Made by a program: the position numbers and the translations under genes | The notes under the pieces: generated by a model | Databases searched by the model: none | The model's input: only the letters and a program-made list of their open reading frames with translations | Told to the model about the DNA's origin: nothing | Part shown: positions 34,548 through 42,327 of the stretch, piece by piece | Position numbering within the stretch: position 1 is the first letter of the stretch | How the letters are laid out: each line of letters starts with the position of its first letter | Source of the DNA: Flavobacterium sp. ZT3R18 | Lineage (GTDB): Bacteria; Bacteroidota; Bacteroidia; Flavobacteriales; Flavobacteriaceae | NCBI RefSeq assembly: GCF_007097385.1 | Contig: NZ_VJZS01000002.1 | Span: 33,159-97,158, forward strand | Reading direction: 5' to 3' | Length of the DNA stretch: 64,000 nt

Positions 34548-35369
34548 ATGAGCCCAATTAAATTATTTGAACAAAAAAAAGTACGAAGCCATTACGATGC
34601 TGAAAAAGAAATTTGGTATTTCTCGGTTATCGATGTAATTGAGATTTTGACAGGAACTGATAGACCCAGAAAATATTGGGGAGATTTAAAAGCTAAACTT
34701 TTAAAAGAGGGAAGTGAAGTGTCCGATAAAATCGGACAGTTGAAAATGGAAGCAACAGATGGGAAACAAAGAACTACAGATGTAGCTGATACTGAACAAC
34801 TTTTAAGATTAATCCAATCCATTCCCTCTCCAAAAGCAGAACCTTTCAAACAATGGTTGGCGAAAGTTGGGTACGAACGTATGCAAGAATTGGCAGATCC
34901 CGCTCAAAGTTTAGATCGCGCCCGTGAAAATTGGCAAAAACTAGGTCGAAGCGAAAAATGGATTCAGCAACGAATGACGGGGCAGGAGACACGTAATAAA
35001 TTGACTGACTATTGGAAAGAAAGCGGTGTTGAAAAGCAGGACGAGTTTGCTTTATTGACGAACATCATTCATCAAGAATGGACAGGATTATCGGTAAAAA
35101 AACACAAAGAAGTTAAGGGTTTGGAAACTCAAAATCTAAGAGATCATATGAGTGAAGCCGAATTAATTTTTACCGCATTGGCTGAACTTTCCACCAGACA
35201 AATAGCCGAAAGCGACGAAGCCAAAGGACTTATTGAAAATGCAAAAGCAAGCAAAAAAGGAGGAGCCATTGCCAAAAATGCCCGTATTGCCCTGGAAGAT
35301 AAGACCGGAAAAAGTGTAGTGACTGGGGAGAATTTTTTACCACCAGCAAAAAAGGAATTAAACGAATAG
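34548..35369 (+). CDS. Bro-N domain (DinD/antirepressor-like) protein
   Basis: 273 residues. The N-terminal Bro-N domain (VRSHYDAEKEIWYFSVIDVI, then RPRKYWGDLKAKL) is DNA-binding and common in phage antirepressors. The C-terminal two thirds (KWIQQRMTGQETRNKLTDYW, and FALLTNIIHQEWTGLSVKKH) resembles DinD, a DNA-damage-inducible protein that interferes with RecA filaments in E. coli. So it is either DinD-like or a domesticated phage gene. No other phage genes are near. It stands alone between DUF1294 and tex. Confidence 0.8.
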   Translation: MSPIKLFEQKKVRSHYDAEKEIWYFSVIDVIEILTGTDRPRKYWGDLKAKLLKEGSEVSDKIGQLKMEATDGKQRTTDVADTEQLLRLIQSIPSPKAEPFKQWLAKVGYERMQELADPAQSLDRARENWQKLGRSEKWIQQRMTGQETRNKLTDYWKESGVEKQDEFALLTNIIHQEWTGLSVKKHKEVKGLETQNLRDHMSEAELIFTALAELSTRQIAESDEAKGLIENAKASKKGGAIAKNARIALEDKTGKSVVTGENFLPPAKKELNE

Positions 35370-35419
35370 AAATGCATTCCTTTTTCTATTTTTACACCAT
35401 AAAAATCACAGCATAAAAA

Positions 35420-37543
35420 ATGACCAACTTACAATTCATTTCAAAATACGTTGCCACAGCAACGATCAACATTCAAAACACGGTTCAATTATTACAGGAA
35501 GACTGTACGATTCCGTTTATATCTCGTTATAGAAAAGACAAAACGGGAAATCTGGATGAAGTTTATATTGAGAATATTGCCAAATTTCAAAAAGAGTATG
35601 AAGTTATTGTAAAACGCAAAGAAGCAATTTTAAAATCGATTATGGAGCAAGGAGCCATGAACGAGAGCTTATTTGCTAAAATTGATAAAAGTTTTGATTT
35701 ACAGGAATTGGAAGACTTTTATTTGCCGTATAAAAAGAAAAAACGAACCAAAGCCGATGTGGCCCGTGAAAATGGATTGGAACCTTTGGCCAAGATCATT
35801 ATGGCTCAAAGCAAGGATGATGTTGATTTCTTAGCAACACAATATCTGAATGAAAATGTAATCAATGAAGAAGCAGCTTTGCAAGGAGCAAGAGATATCA
35901 TTGCCGAATGGATCAATGAAAACATTTACGTCAGAAAGCAACTCAGACGGTTGTTTGAACGTAAAGCGACTATAACAACAAAGGTCGTTAAATCCAAAAA
36001 AGAGGAGGAGGGAGCCCAAAAATTCAATCAGTATTTTGAATGGGCAGAACCGTTGACCAAAGCACCATCGCATCGATTATTGGCCATTATGCGTGCCGAA
36101 AATGAAGGTTTTATCAAGTTCAAAGTTGATGTTGAAATTGATGATGCTTACAATATTATTGACGAATTAATTATAAAAGGCGATAACGCCACCACGCCAC
36201 ACATTCAATTGGCGATTGAGGATAGTTACAAACGCTTGTTGAATCCAGCAATTTCAAATGAAGCGTTGCAGGAAGCCAAAGCAAAAGCAGATGCTAACTC
36301 AATTCAGGTATTTGCGAATAATTTGGGACAACTTTTACTCGCACCACCATTGGGAGAAAAACGAATTTTGGCGATTGATCCTGGATTTCGTTCGGGATGT
36401 AAAGTGGTTTGTTTGGACGAAAAAGGGGATTTGTTGTACAATGAAACCGTTTATCCGCATGCTCCGCAAAAGGAGGAAGCCATGGCAATGAAAAAAATTC
36501 GTTCGATGGTTAATGCGTATCAAATTGATGCGATTTCGATAGGAAACGGAACTGCTTCGAGGGAAACGGAATTCTTCATCAAGAAAATTGCTTTTGATAA
36601 GCCACTTCAAGTATTTATCGTTTCGGAGGCCGGGGCTTCGGTGTATTCGGCTTCGAAGATTGCGAGAGAGGAGTTTCCTAATTATGATGTTACGGTTCGA
36701 GGATCGGTTTCTATTGGGAGACGATTGTCTGATCCGTTGGCCGAATTGGTAAAAATTGACCCCAAAGCGATTGGAGTAGGGCAGTACCAACACGACGTAG
36801 ATCAAAACAAACTTAAGGAAGAACTGGACAATACAGTAATTCGTTGTGTGAACTCGGTAGGAATCAACATCAACACCGCGAGTAAACATTTGTTGAGTTA
36901 TGTGAGTGGAATAGGAGAGAAGCTGGCCGAAAATATTGTAACCTATCGTTCTGAAAACGGACCTTTTACCGATAGAAAACAACTCAAAAAAGTACCTCGT
37001 TTGGGCGAGAAAGCGTATCAACAAGGAGTAGCTTTTATCCGAATTTCGAATGCCAAGAATCCATTGGACAATTCGGCGGTGCATCCGGAAGCCTATGCAA
37101 TTGTTGAAAAGATGGCCAAAGATTTGAAATTAACGGTAAATGATTTGATTGCCAATAAAGAAAAAACGGCCTTAATTAAACCCGAAAATTACATTACACC
37201 CGATATTGGAGTATTGACTTTAAAGGACATCATTAAAGAATTGGAGAAACCGGGATTGGACCCAAGAAAAGCAGCCACGGTTTTTGAATTCGACCCTAAT
37301 GTAAAATCGATAAAAGATGTTAGAACCGGTATGATTCTACCAGGAATTGTCAATAACATTACCAATTTTGGTTGTTTTGTTGATATTGGGGTAAAAGAAA
37401 GCGGATTGGTTCATATTTCACAACTCAAAGCGGGTTTTGTGAGCGATGTCAATGAGGTGGTTAAATTACACCAACACGTTACTGTAAAAGTTGTTGAAGT
37501 TGATGAGGATAGAAAACGAATTCAGTTGACGATGGTTATTTAA
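35420..37543 (+). CDS. tex: Tex family transcription accessory protein
   Basis: 707 residues. Order: Tex N-terminal helical domain (TIPFISRYRKDKTGNLDEVY near 28), YqgF/RNase H-like domain starting near 312 (RILAIDPGFRSGCKVVCLDE), helix-hairpin-helix region (NINTASKHLLSYVSGIGEKL near 490), and C-terminal S1 RNA-binding domain (GIVNNITNFGCFVDIGVKES near 640). Tex binds nucleic acids and affects transcription, though its exact task is debated. Its last 143 bases are repeated in decayed form at 38191, beyond a toxin-antitoxin module, so its 3' end may have been replaced. Confidence 0.95.
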   Translation: MTNLQFISKYVATATINIQNTVQLLQEDCTIPFISRYRKDKTGNLDEVYIENIAKFQKEYEVIVKRKEAILKSIMEQGAMNESLFAKIDKSFDLQELEDFYLPYKKKKRTKADVARENGLEPLAKIIMAQSKDDVDFLATQYLNENVINEEAALQGARDIIAEWINENIYVRKQLRRLFERKATITTKVVKSKKEEEGAQKFNQYFEWAEPLTKAPSHRLLAIMRAENEGFIKFKVDVEIDDAYNIIDELIIKGDNATTPHIQLAIEDSYKRLLNPAISNEALQEAKAKADANSIQVFANNLGQLLLAPPLGEKRILAIDPGFRSGCKVVCLDEKGDLLYNETVYPHAPQKEEAMAMKKIRSMVNAYQIDAISIGNGTASRETEFFIKKIAFDKPLQVFIVSEAGASVYSASKIAREEFPNYDVTVRGSVSIGRRLSDPLAELVKIDPKAIGVGQYQHDVDQNKLKEELDNTVIRCVNSVGININTASKHLLSYVSGIGEKLAENIVTYRSENGPFTDRKQLKKVPRLGEKAYQQGVAFIRISNAKNPLDNSAVHPEAYAIVEKMAKDLKLTVNDLIANKEKTALIKPENYITPDIGVLTLKDIIKELEKPGLDPRKAATVFEFDPNVKSIKDVRTGMILPGIVNNITNFGCFVDIGVKESGLVHISQLKAGFVSDVNEVVKLHQHVTVKVVEVDEDRKRIQLTMVI

Positions 37544-37573
37544 AGAAAAATCAAAAAAATAGATTAAATTTGA

Positions 37574-37822
37574 ATGACAAAAGAATCAATCATGGAAAAT
37601 TGGCAAAAACACATCAGCATAAATCCAGAAATTAGAAGCGGAAAACCGTGTGTTACTGGTACAAGAATTACAGTTTCGGATGTATTATCTTATCTTGCAT
37701 CGGGAATGTCAATTGAAGAAATTATTGAAGATTTTCCTTCTTTGGATAAAGAAAAAATAGTGGCAACACTTTCGTTTGCTGCCTATAGAGACAGTATGAC
37801 TAAGATTTCATTTGCATCATGA
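37574..37822 (+). CDS. DUF433 antitoxin
   Basis: 82 residues. The pattern ISINPEIRSGKPCVTGTRIT, then VSDVLSYLASGMSIEEIIED and FPSLDKEKIVATLSFAAYRD, is the DUF433 winged-helix family, commonly the antitoxin to PIN-like DUF5615. A later start at 37592 (MENWQKH) is possible. Its stop overlaps the next start by four bases, so the pair is translationally coupled. Confidence 0.9.
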   Translation: MTKESIMENWQKHISINPEIRSGKPCVTGTRITVSDVLSYLASGMSIEEIIEDFPSLDKEKIVATLSFAAYRDSMTKISFAS

Positions 37823-38160
37823 AGTTATTGTTAGACGAAAATTTATCTTGGAGAATGATAAAAATGCTTGTGTCAATTTCCGAAGAGATAATTCATGTAT
37901 CCGATTTAAAAATTACACAACCAGCCACTGATATTTCTATTTGGAATTATGCTAAAAAAAATGGTTTTACAATAATAAGCAAGGACGATGATTTTGAGAA
38001 AATTGTCCTTTTAAGAAAAGCACCACCCAAATTAATTTATCTCAAAACCTATAATCTTGACACCAAAAAATTAGTCGATTTAATACTGGAAAACAAAGAC
38101 AAAATAATCCAATTTGTTAATTATATTGAAAATGATATTTTTGAAATTTATTCAAATTAG
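37819..38160 (+). CDS. DUF5615 PIN-like toxin
   Basis: 113 residues. The start MKLLLDENLSWRMIKMLVSI carries the conserved DEN of Mut7-C/PIN-like RNases; TDISIWNYAKKNGFTIISKD, then DDDFEKIV, provides the second acidic cluster. PIN-like toxins cleave RNA with Mg2+. With the upstream DUF433 gene it forms a type II toxin-antitoxin module. The module lies between the real tex 3' end and a decayed second copy of that end. Confidence 0.9.
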   Translation: MKLLLDENLSWRMIKMLVSISEEIIHVSDLKITQPATDISIWNYAKKNGFTIISKDDDFEKIVLLRKAPPKLIYLKTYNLDTKKLVDLILENKDKIIQFVNYIENDIFEIYSN

Positions 38161-38190
38161 TCAATAATTGCTTCGTGAGTTTATAAAAAA

Positions 38191-38335
38191 AGCGATTTGG
38201 TTCCTATTTCCCAACTCAAAGTAGGGTTTTGTGAGCGATGTAAACGAAGAGGTTAAATTACACCAACACGTTCAGGTCAAAGTGACGGAAGTGGATGAAG
38301 AGCGAAAACGGATTCAGTTGACAATGGTAATTTAA
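38191..38335 (+). pseudogene. Decayed duplicate of the tex 3' end
   Basis: This 145-base stretch aligns with tex 37401-37543 along its whole length, including the shared TTAAATTACACCAACACGTT and the final ATTCAGTTGAC and stop TAA. About four fifths of bases agree. One extra base (CAAAGTAGGG against CAAAGCGGG) shifts the frame, so it cannot be read as tex. It directly precedes the terminator that tex would otherwise use. Confidence 0.9.
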
Positions 38336-38340
38336 AACAC

Positions 38341-38378
38341 AAAAAAAAGGCTTTTCGGTATCGAAAAGCCTTTTTTTT
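38341..38378. terminator. Bidirectional terminator, ancestral tex end
   Basis: A perfect stem with AAGGCTTTTCG and CGAAAAGCCTT, and A and T runs on both sides. It serves the plus-strand tex/toxin-antitoxin side and the minus-strand tatA. Confidence 0.88.
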
Positions 38379-38559
38379 ATTTTTTTTCTTCTTCTTTTTC
38401 TTCTTTCTTATCAGCTGGCTGTTCGTCTTTGGCTGCGTTTTTGAACTCTTTAATACCGCTTCCTAAACCTTTCATTAATTCTGGAATTTTTTTACCTCCA
38501 AAAAGTAATAAAACAACTGCCAAAATAACAAGGATTTCTGTAACTCCAAATCTTCCCAT
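38377..38559 (-). CDS. tatA: Twin-arginine translocase subunit TatA/E
   Basis: 60 residues from 38559 ([20 protein letters not shown]). A start further upstream exists, but the TatA fold begins here. One membrane helix, the [14 protein letters not shown] hinge and amphipathic helix, then a charged tail ([10 protein letters not shown]). TatA forms the pore for folded proteins with an RR signal. tatC is not in the window. It is one of the few minus-strand genes right of the candidate origin. Confidence 0.93.
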   Translation of the reverse strand: MGRFGVTEILVILAVVLLLFGGKKIPELMKGLGSGIKEFKNAAKDEQPADKKEEKEEEKK

Positions 38560-38737
38560 GATTGAATATTTAATGCCGTAGCAAATTTGTAATGAATCTA
38601 ATGTGCAAATGTATATAGAATAACTTAATAGGCATTCATTTTGATTCATTTATTTACTTTTGATAGCGTTAAATATTTGATAAAATAGTTTGGTTAACCG
38701 TACAACCACTTAAACAAGGCATTCGCTTTTAAAAAAG

Positions 38738-38823
38738 TTAGCCACGAATTCCACAAATTTGCACGAATTCCTTTAATTTATAAGAAAAAAAAATTCGTGT
38801 AAATTTATGGAATTCGTGGCTAA
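38738..38823. repeat. Inverted repeat with ACGAATT motif, copy 2
   Basis: 32-bp arms at 38738-38769 and 38792-38823 match at 30 of 32 positions (ends TTAGCCACGAATTCC). Related to the repeat at 19392. It fills much of the gap between tatA and the next gene, followed by a third ATTCGTGGC at about 38841. Confidence 0.85.
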
Positions 38824-38940
38824 AAATTCCCCGCGATATAATTCGTGGCGAAAATTTTTAAACGTGAATGCCATGCTACTTAAAAGAGGCTAGTGTTGGC
38901 AACGCTTTTAATTATTATATTTGTGACTTAAACTCAAAGT

Positions 38941-39453
38941 ATGTCAACTAATCGATTGAAAAGAAAAAAGTTTTTGGATAAATTATTAATCAAAAACCGA
39001 TTGATAATTTTGAACGAGAATACTTTTGAAGAAATTTTTTCTTTCAAACTAAACATTATGAGTGTTTTTGTTTCACTTTCATTAAGTGCCATTTTTTTGA
39101 TTTTGATTACAACCGTTTTGATAGCCTTTACTCCTTTACGAGAATTCATCCCCGGGTATTCGTCTTCTCAGCTAAAAAGAGATGCCACGGTTCTGGCATT
39201 AAAATCAGATTCTCTATCTTTTGCCTTAAAGAAAAATGAAGCCTATATCAAATCGATTCAAAAAGTGCTAAATGGCGATTTAGAATATACCAAATTCAAC
39301 AAAGACTCTATACTTTCTAGCGCTGATGAAGAACCAGAACCAGTGAATTTATCGCCTTCTAAAAAAGAAATGGAATTAAGGGAAAGAGTAGCGCAAGAGG
39401 AAAATCCCCTCGCAGCCTCCCCGAAGGGGAGGAGCCGAAACCCTAAAAAATAA
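38941..39453 (+). CDS. M23-peptidase-like membrane protein lacking the catalytic domain
   Basis: 170 residues. A basic N-terminus, then one membrane helix (about residues 42-62), then TPLREFIPGYSSSQLKRDAT, a stretch I associate with the N-terminal part of Flavobacterium M23 family peptidases. The HxxxD/HxH catalytic domain is absent. The last residues (PLAASPKGRSRNPKK) are encoded by a palindromic repeat. Read in another frame, the bases after the repeat give NNLDSFGIKK and a stop, which looks like the original C-terminus. So an insertion seems to have replaced the tail. Confidence 0.65.
   Translation: MSTNRLKRKKFLDKLLIKNRLIILNENTFEEIFSFKLNIMSVFVSLSLSAIFLILITTVLIAFTPLREFIPGYSSSQLKRDATVLALKSDSLSFALKKNEAYIKSIQKVLNGDLEYTKFNKDSILSSADEEPEPVNLSPSKKEMELRERVAQEENPLAASPKGRSRNPKK
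39408..39440. repeat. REP-type palindrome inserted in a gene end
   Basis: CCTCCCC-GAA-GGGGAGG at 39416-39432 inside CCCTCGCAG and AGCCGAAACC flanks. I recall the same sequence as an intergenic repeat in Flavobacterium. Here it lies within the last codons of the M23-like gene. Confidence 0.7.
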
Positions 39454-39512
39454 TCTGGATAGTTTCGGAATTAAAAAATAAGACCACAATTTTAAAAATA
39501 AAGTCCAATACA

Positions 39513-41027
39513 ATGTCACTAAAATCGGTTGCAGCAAGATTATTTGCACAAAAAATTTATAAAAAGACACAGGCTTGGGCCAATACTCCTAGAGAAACCC
39601 AAAAAACTGTTTTCTTGAATTTAATACAAGACGCAAAACAGACTCAATTTGGGAAAGACCATCATTTTGAAGCGATAAAGACTTACGAAGATTATACAAA
39701 ACGAGTTCCTATCCGTGATTACGAAGACTTAAAACCATATGTAGATAGAGTTATAAAAGGGGAGGAGAATATACTTTGGAAAGGCAAACCACTTTATTTT
39801 GCCAAAACATCAGGAACCACATCAGGTGCGAAATACATTCCGTTGACTAAGGAATCGATGCCGTATCATATTGAAGCAGCCCGAAATGCGATTTTGCTTT
39901 ATATACATGAAACCAAAAAAGCCGATTTTGTAAACGGCAAAATGATTTTCCTGCAAGGAAGTCCTATTCTTGAAGAAAAATACGGAATAAAACTGGGACG
40001 TTTGTCCGGGATTGTGGCGCACTTTGTTCCAAAATATTTACAAAAAAACCGACTGCCTTCTTGGGAAACCAATTGTATTGAAGATTGGGAAACCAAAGTA
40101 AATGCCATTGTTAATGAAACCATAGAGGAAGACATGACCGTGATTTCGGGAATTCCTTCTTGGGTACAAATGTATTTTGAAAAACTACAGCAGAGAGCCG
40201 GAACCCGAGCCGTAGGCGAACGGAGCGAAGCTAAACCAGTGGGCGAAATCTTCAAAAATTTTAATCTGTTTATTTACGGGGGAGTTAATTACGAACCTTA
40301 CAGAGCTAAATTCGAGAATTTAATTGGGAGAAAAGTAGATAGCATCGAATTATTTCCCGCTTCCGAAGGATTTTTCGCCTACCAGGATTCTCAAAAAGAA
40401 AAGGGAATGTTGCTGTTGCTGAATGCTGGAATTTTTTTTGAATTTATAAAAAGTGAAGAATTTTATACGGAAAACCCAAAACGACATACCATAGGCGAAG
40501 TAGAGCTGGGGGTTAATTATGTTTTAATTATTTCGACGAATGCTGGGCTTTGGGGGTATAATATCGGCGATACCGTTCAGTTTACTTCTTTGAAACCGTA
40601 TCGTGTTATCGTTTCGGGACGTATTAAACATTACATTTCGGCTTTTGGAGAACATGTTATAGGGAAAGAAGTCGAATGCGCTTTGCAGGAAGCTATGATA
40701 GGAACAACAGTAAGGGTGAATGAATTTACTGTAGCGCCTCAAATCACACCCATTGAAGGATTGCCTTATCATGAATGGTTTATCGAATTTGAAAACGAAC
40801 CAGAGGACAGCGACACTTTTGCGGAAGCGCTAGACAATGCCATGCGCAAACAAAACATGTATTATGATGATTTGATTGTAGGACATGTTTTGAAAAAATT
40901 GGTCATTACCAAAGTGACCAAAAATGGGTTTCAAGATTATATGAAATCTATTGGAAAATTGGGAGGACAGAATAAAATTCCAAGATTATCTAATGATAGG
41001 GGTATTGTTGATTTATTGAGCATATAA
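39513..41027 (+). CDS. GH3 auxin-responsive-promoter-family protein (acyl-adenylating)
   Basis: 504 residues, full length for bacterial GH3-like proteins. YFAKTSGTTSGAKYIPLTKE near residue 93 is the ATP/AMP-binding loop; IELFPASEGFFAYQD near 283 and VSGRIKHYISAFGEHVIGKE near 370 are the other ANL-like motifs. In plants GH3 conjugates amino acids to hormone acids; the bacterial substrate is unknown. Near residue 230 the sequence RAVGERSEAKPVGE looks like a 27-base in-frame insertion with a repeated GTRGGCGAA, absent in homologues as I remember them. Confidence 0.88.
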   Translation: MSLKSVAARLFAQKIYKKTQAWANTPRETQKTVFLNLIQDAKQTQFGKDHHFEAIKTYEDYTKRVPIRDYEDLKPYVDRVIKGEENILWKGKPLYFAKTSGTTSGAKYIPLTKESMPYHIEAARNAILLYIHETKKADFVNGKMIFLQGSPILEEKYGIKLGRLSGIVAHFVPKYLQKNRLPSWETNCIEDWETKVNAIVNETIEEDMTVISGIPSWVQMYFEKLQQRAGTRAVGERSEAKPVGEIFKNFNLFIYGGVNYEPYRAKFENLIGRKVDSIELFPASEGFFAYQDSQKEKGMLLLLNAGIFFEFIKSEEFYTENPKRHTIGEVELGVNYVLIISTNAGLWGYNIGDTVQFTSLKPYRVIVSGRIKHYISAFGEHVIGKEVECALQEAMIGTTVRVNEFTVAPQITPIEGLPYHEWFIEFENEPEDSDTFAEALDNAMRKQNMYYDDLIVGHVLKKLVITKVTKNGFQDYMKSIGKLGGQNKIPRLSNDRGIVDLLSI

Positions 41028-41044
41028 AAGATAAAAACCTTTTA

Positions 41045-41110
41045 TTTTCTGTTGTAACGGAAAATAAAGTACTTATTTTTCCTTTATAACGGAAAAATTA
41101 GGTATTTTTG
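41045..41110 (+). promoter_or_regulatory. Tandem palindromes and -7 box of the second DUF4143 ATPase
   Basis: Imperfect palindromes of TTTTC...AACGGAAAA type at 41045-41064 and 41076-41097, centres 41054.5 and 41086.5, exactly 32 bp apart. TATTTTTG at 41103-41110 fits TAnnTTTG, 10 bases before the ATG at 41121. Same layout as upstream of the paralogue at 33051, but a different palindrome. Confidence 0.7.
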
Positions 41111-41120
41111 AATTAAAAAA

Positions 41121-42242
41121 ATGATTACTCGAACCATTATAGCTACTATTCAGCGAGAGTTTTTTCAACAAAAAGCGATAATAATTCTTGGTGCTAGACA
41201 AGTTGGGAAAAGCACATTACTTAAAAATACACTTCAAAATCAAGAAAATGTATTGTGGCTTGATGCGGAAAATCCAGATGTATCCTTAATTTTTGATAAC
41301 GCCAGCGCTACCCGTTTGCAGGCTTTTTTTGGTAAGAATAAATTTGTTGTCATAGACGAAGCACAAAAAATACTCGATATTGGCAGCAAACTGAAGTTAA
41401 TTACGGATCATTTGCCGGAAATACAAGTAATTGCAACCGGTTCCAGTGCTTTTGAATTGAGAAATCAACTCAATGAACCGCTTACAGGTCGCAAGTTTGA
41501 ACACAAGTTATTTCCTTTATCTTTTGTAGAAATGAAAAATGAAATAGGGATGTTGGAAGAACTTAGAATGCTTCCCCATAGAATGGTTTTTGGCTATTAC
41601 CCAGAAGTGGTAACCACTCAGAATAGCGAAGAAAAAATATTACGATTGTTATCCGATAGTTATTTATACAAAGATGTCTTGATGTTTAAAGGAATACGAA
41701 AACCTGAAAAAATGCAAGATTTACTCAAAGCATTGGCTTGGCAAATTGGGAGCGAAGTAAATTACAACGAATTGGGAAAATTAATTGGAATAAAGAGTGA
41801 AACTGTCGAAGAATATATTCATTTATTAGAGCAATCCTTTGTGATTTATAGATTAAATTCGTTTCATAGCAATCAGCGTAACGAGATTAAAAAAGGGAAG
41901 AAAGTGTATTTTAATGATTTAGGCATTCGAAATGCGATTATCAACGATTTCTCTCCTTTTGAAACCAGAAAAGATAAAGGAAATTTGTTTGAAAATTATA
42001 TCATAAATGAATTAATAAAAGGGAGTGAATACAACGAACTGTTTGAAAAATTTTATTTTTGGCGCACCCAAGAACAACAAGAAATTGATTTAATAATCGA
42101 AAAAAATGGCCAATTGAGGACTTTCGAAATAAAATGGAATCCAAATACAAAGGTAAAATTGACTAAAACTTTTTCAAATCAATACCCAAATCATACTTTT
42201 TCGGTTATCAATTCAGCTAATTTTTTTGAGTATTTAATTTAA
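41121..42242 (+). CDS. AAA ATPase with DUF4143 domain, second copy
   Basis: 373 residues. Walker A GARQVGKST at about residues 24-32, Walker B FVVIDEAQK near 75, IQVIATGSSAFELRNQLNEP near 100, winged helix YNELGKLIGIKSETVEEYIH near 215, then DUF4143 with EID near 321 and EIKW near 336, again spaced like a PD-(D/E)xK centre. It is clearly homologous to the protein at 33051 but diverged along its whole length, so this is not a recent duplication. Function unknown. Confidence 0.88.
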   Translation: MITRTIIATIQREFFQQKAIIILGARQVGKSTLLKNTLQNQENVLWLDAENPDVSLIFDNASATRLQAFFGKNKFVVIDEAQKILDIGSKLKLITDHLPEIQVIATGSSAFELRNQLNEPLTGRKFEHKLFPLSFVEMKNEIGMLEELRMLPHRMVFGYYPEVVTTQNSEEKILRLLSDSYLYKDVLMFKGIRKPEKMQDLLKALAWQIGSEVNYNELGKLIGIKSETVEEYIHLLEQSFVIYRLNSFHSNQRNEIKKGKKVYFNDLGIRNAIINDFSPFETRKDKGNLFENYIINELIKGSEYNELFEKFYFWRTQEQQEIDLIIEKNGQLRTFEIKWNPNTKVKLTKTFSNQYPNHTFSVINSANFFEYLI

Positions 42243-42327
42243 TGCAAATCTAAAGAAGTTTTAAATCTAAAGGGGTTAAAATAAAAGAACAAAATCCTTA
42301 CATTTGAGCGTTATAAAGTTATAAAAA

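Noticed and set aside
36335..37084. 249-codon frame antisense to tex
   Set aside because: It lies entirely opposite a well-supported gene, and its Arg/Ser/Asn-rich product looks like a shadow.
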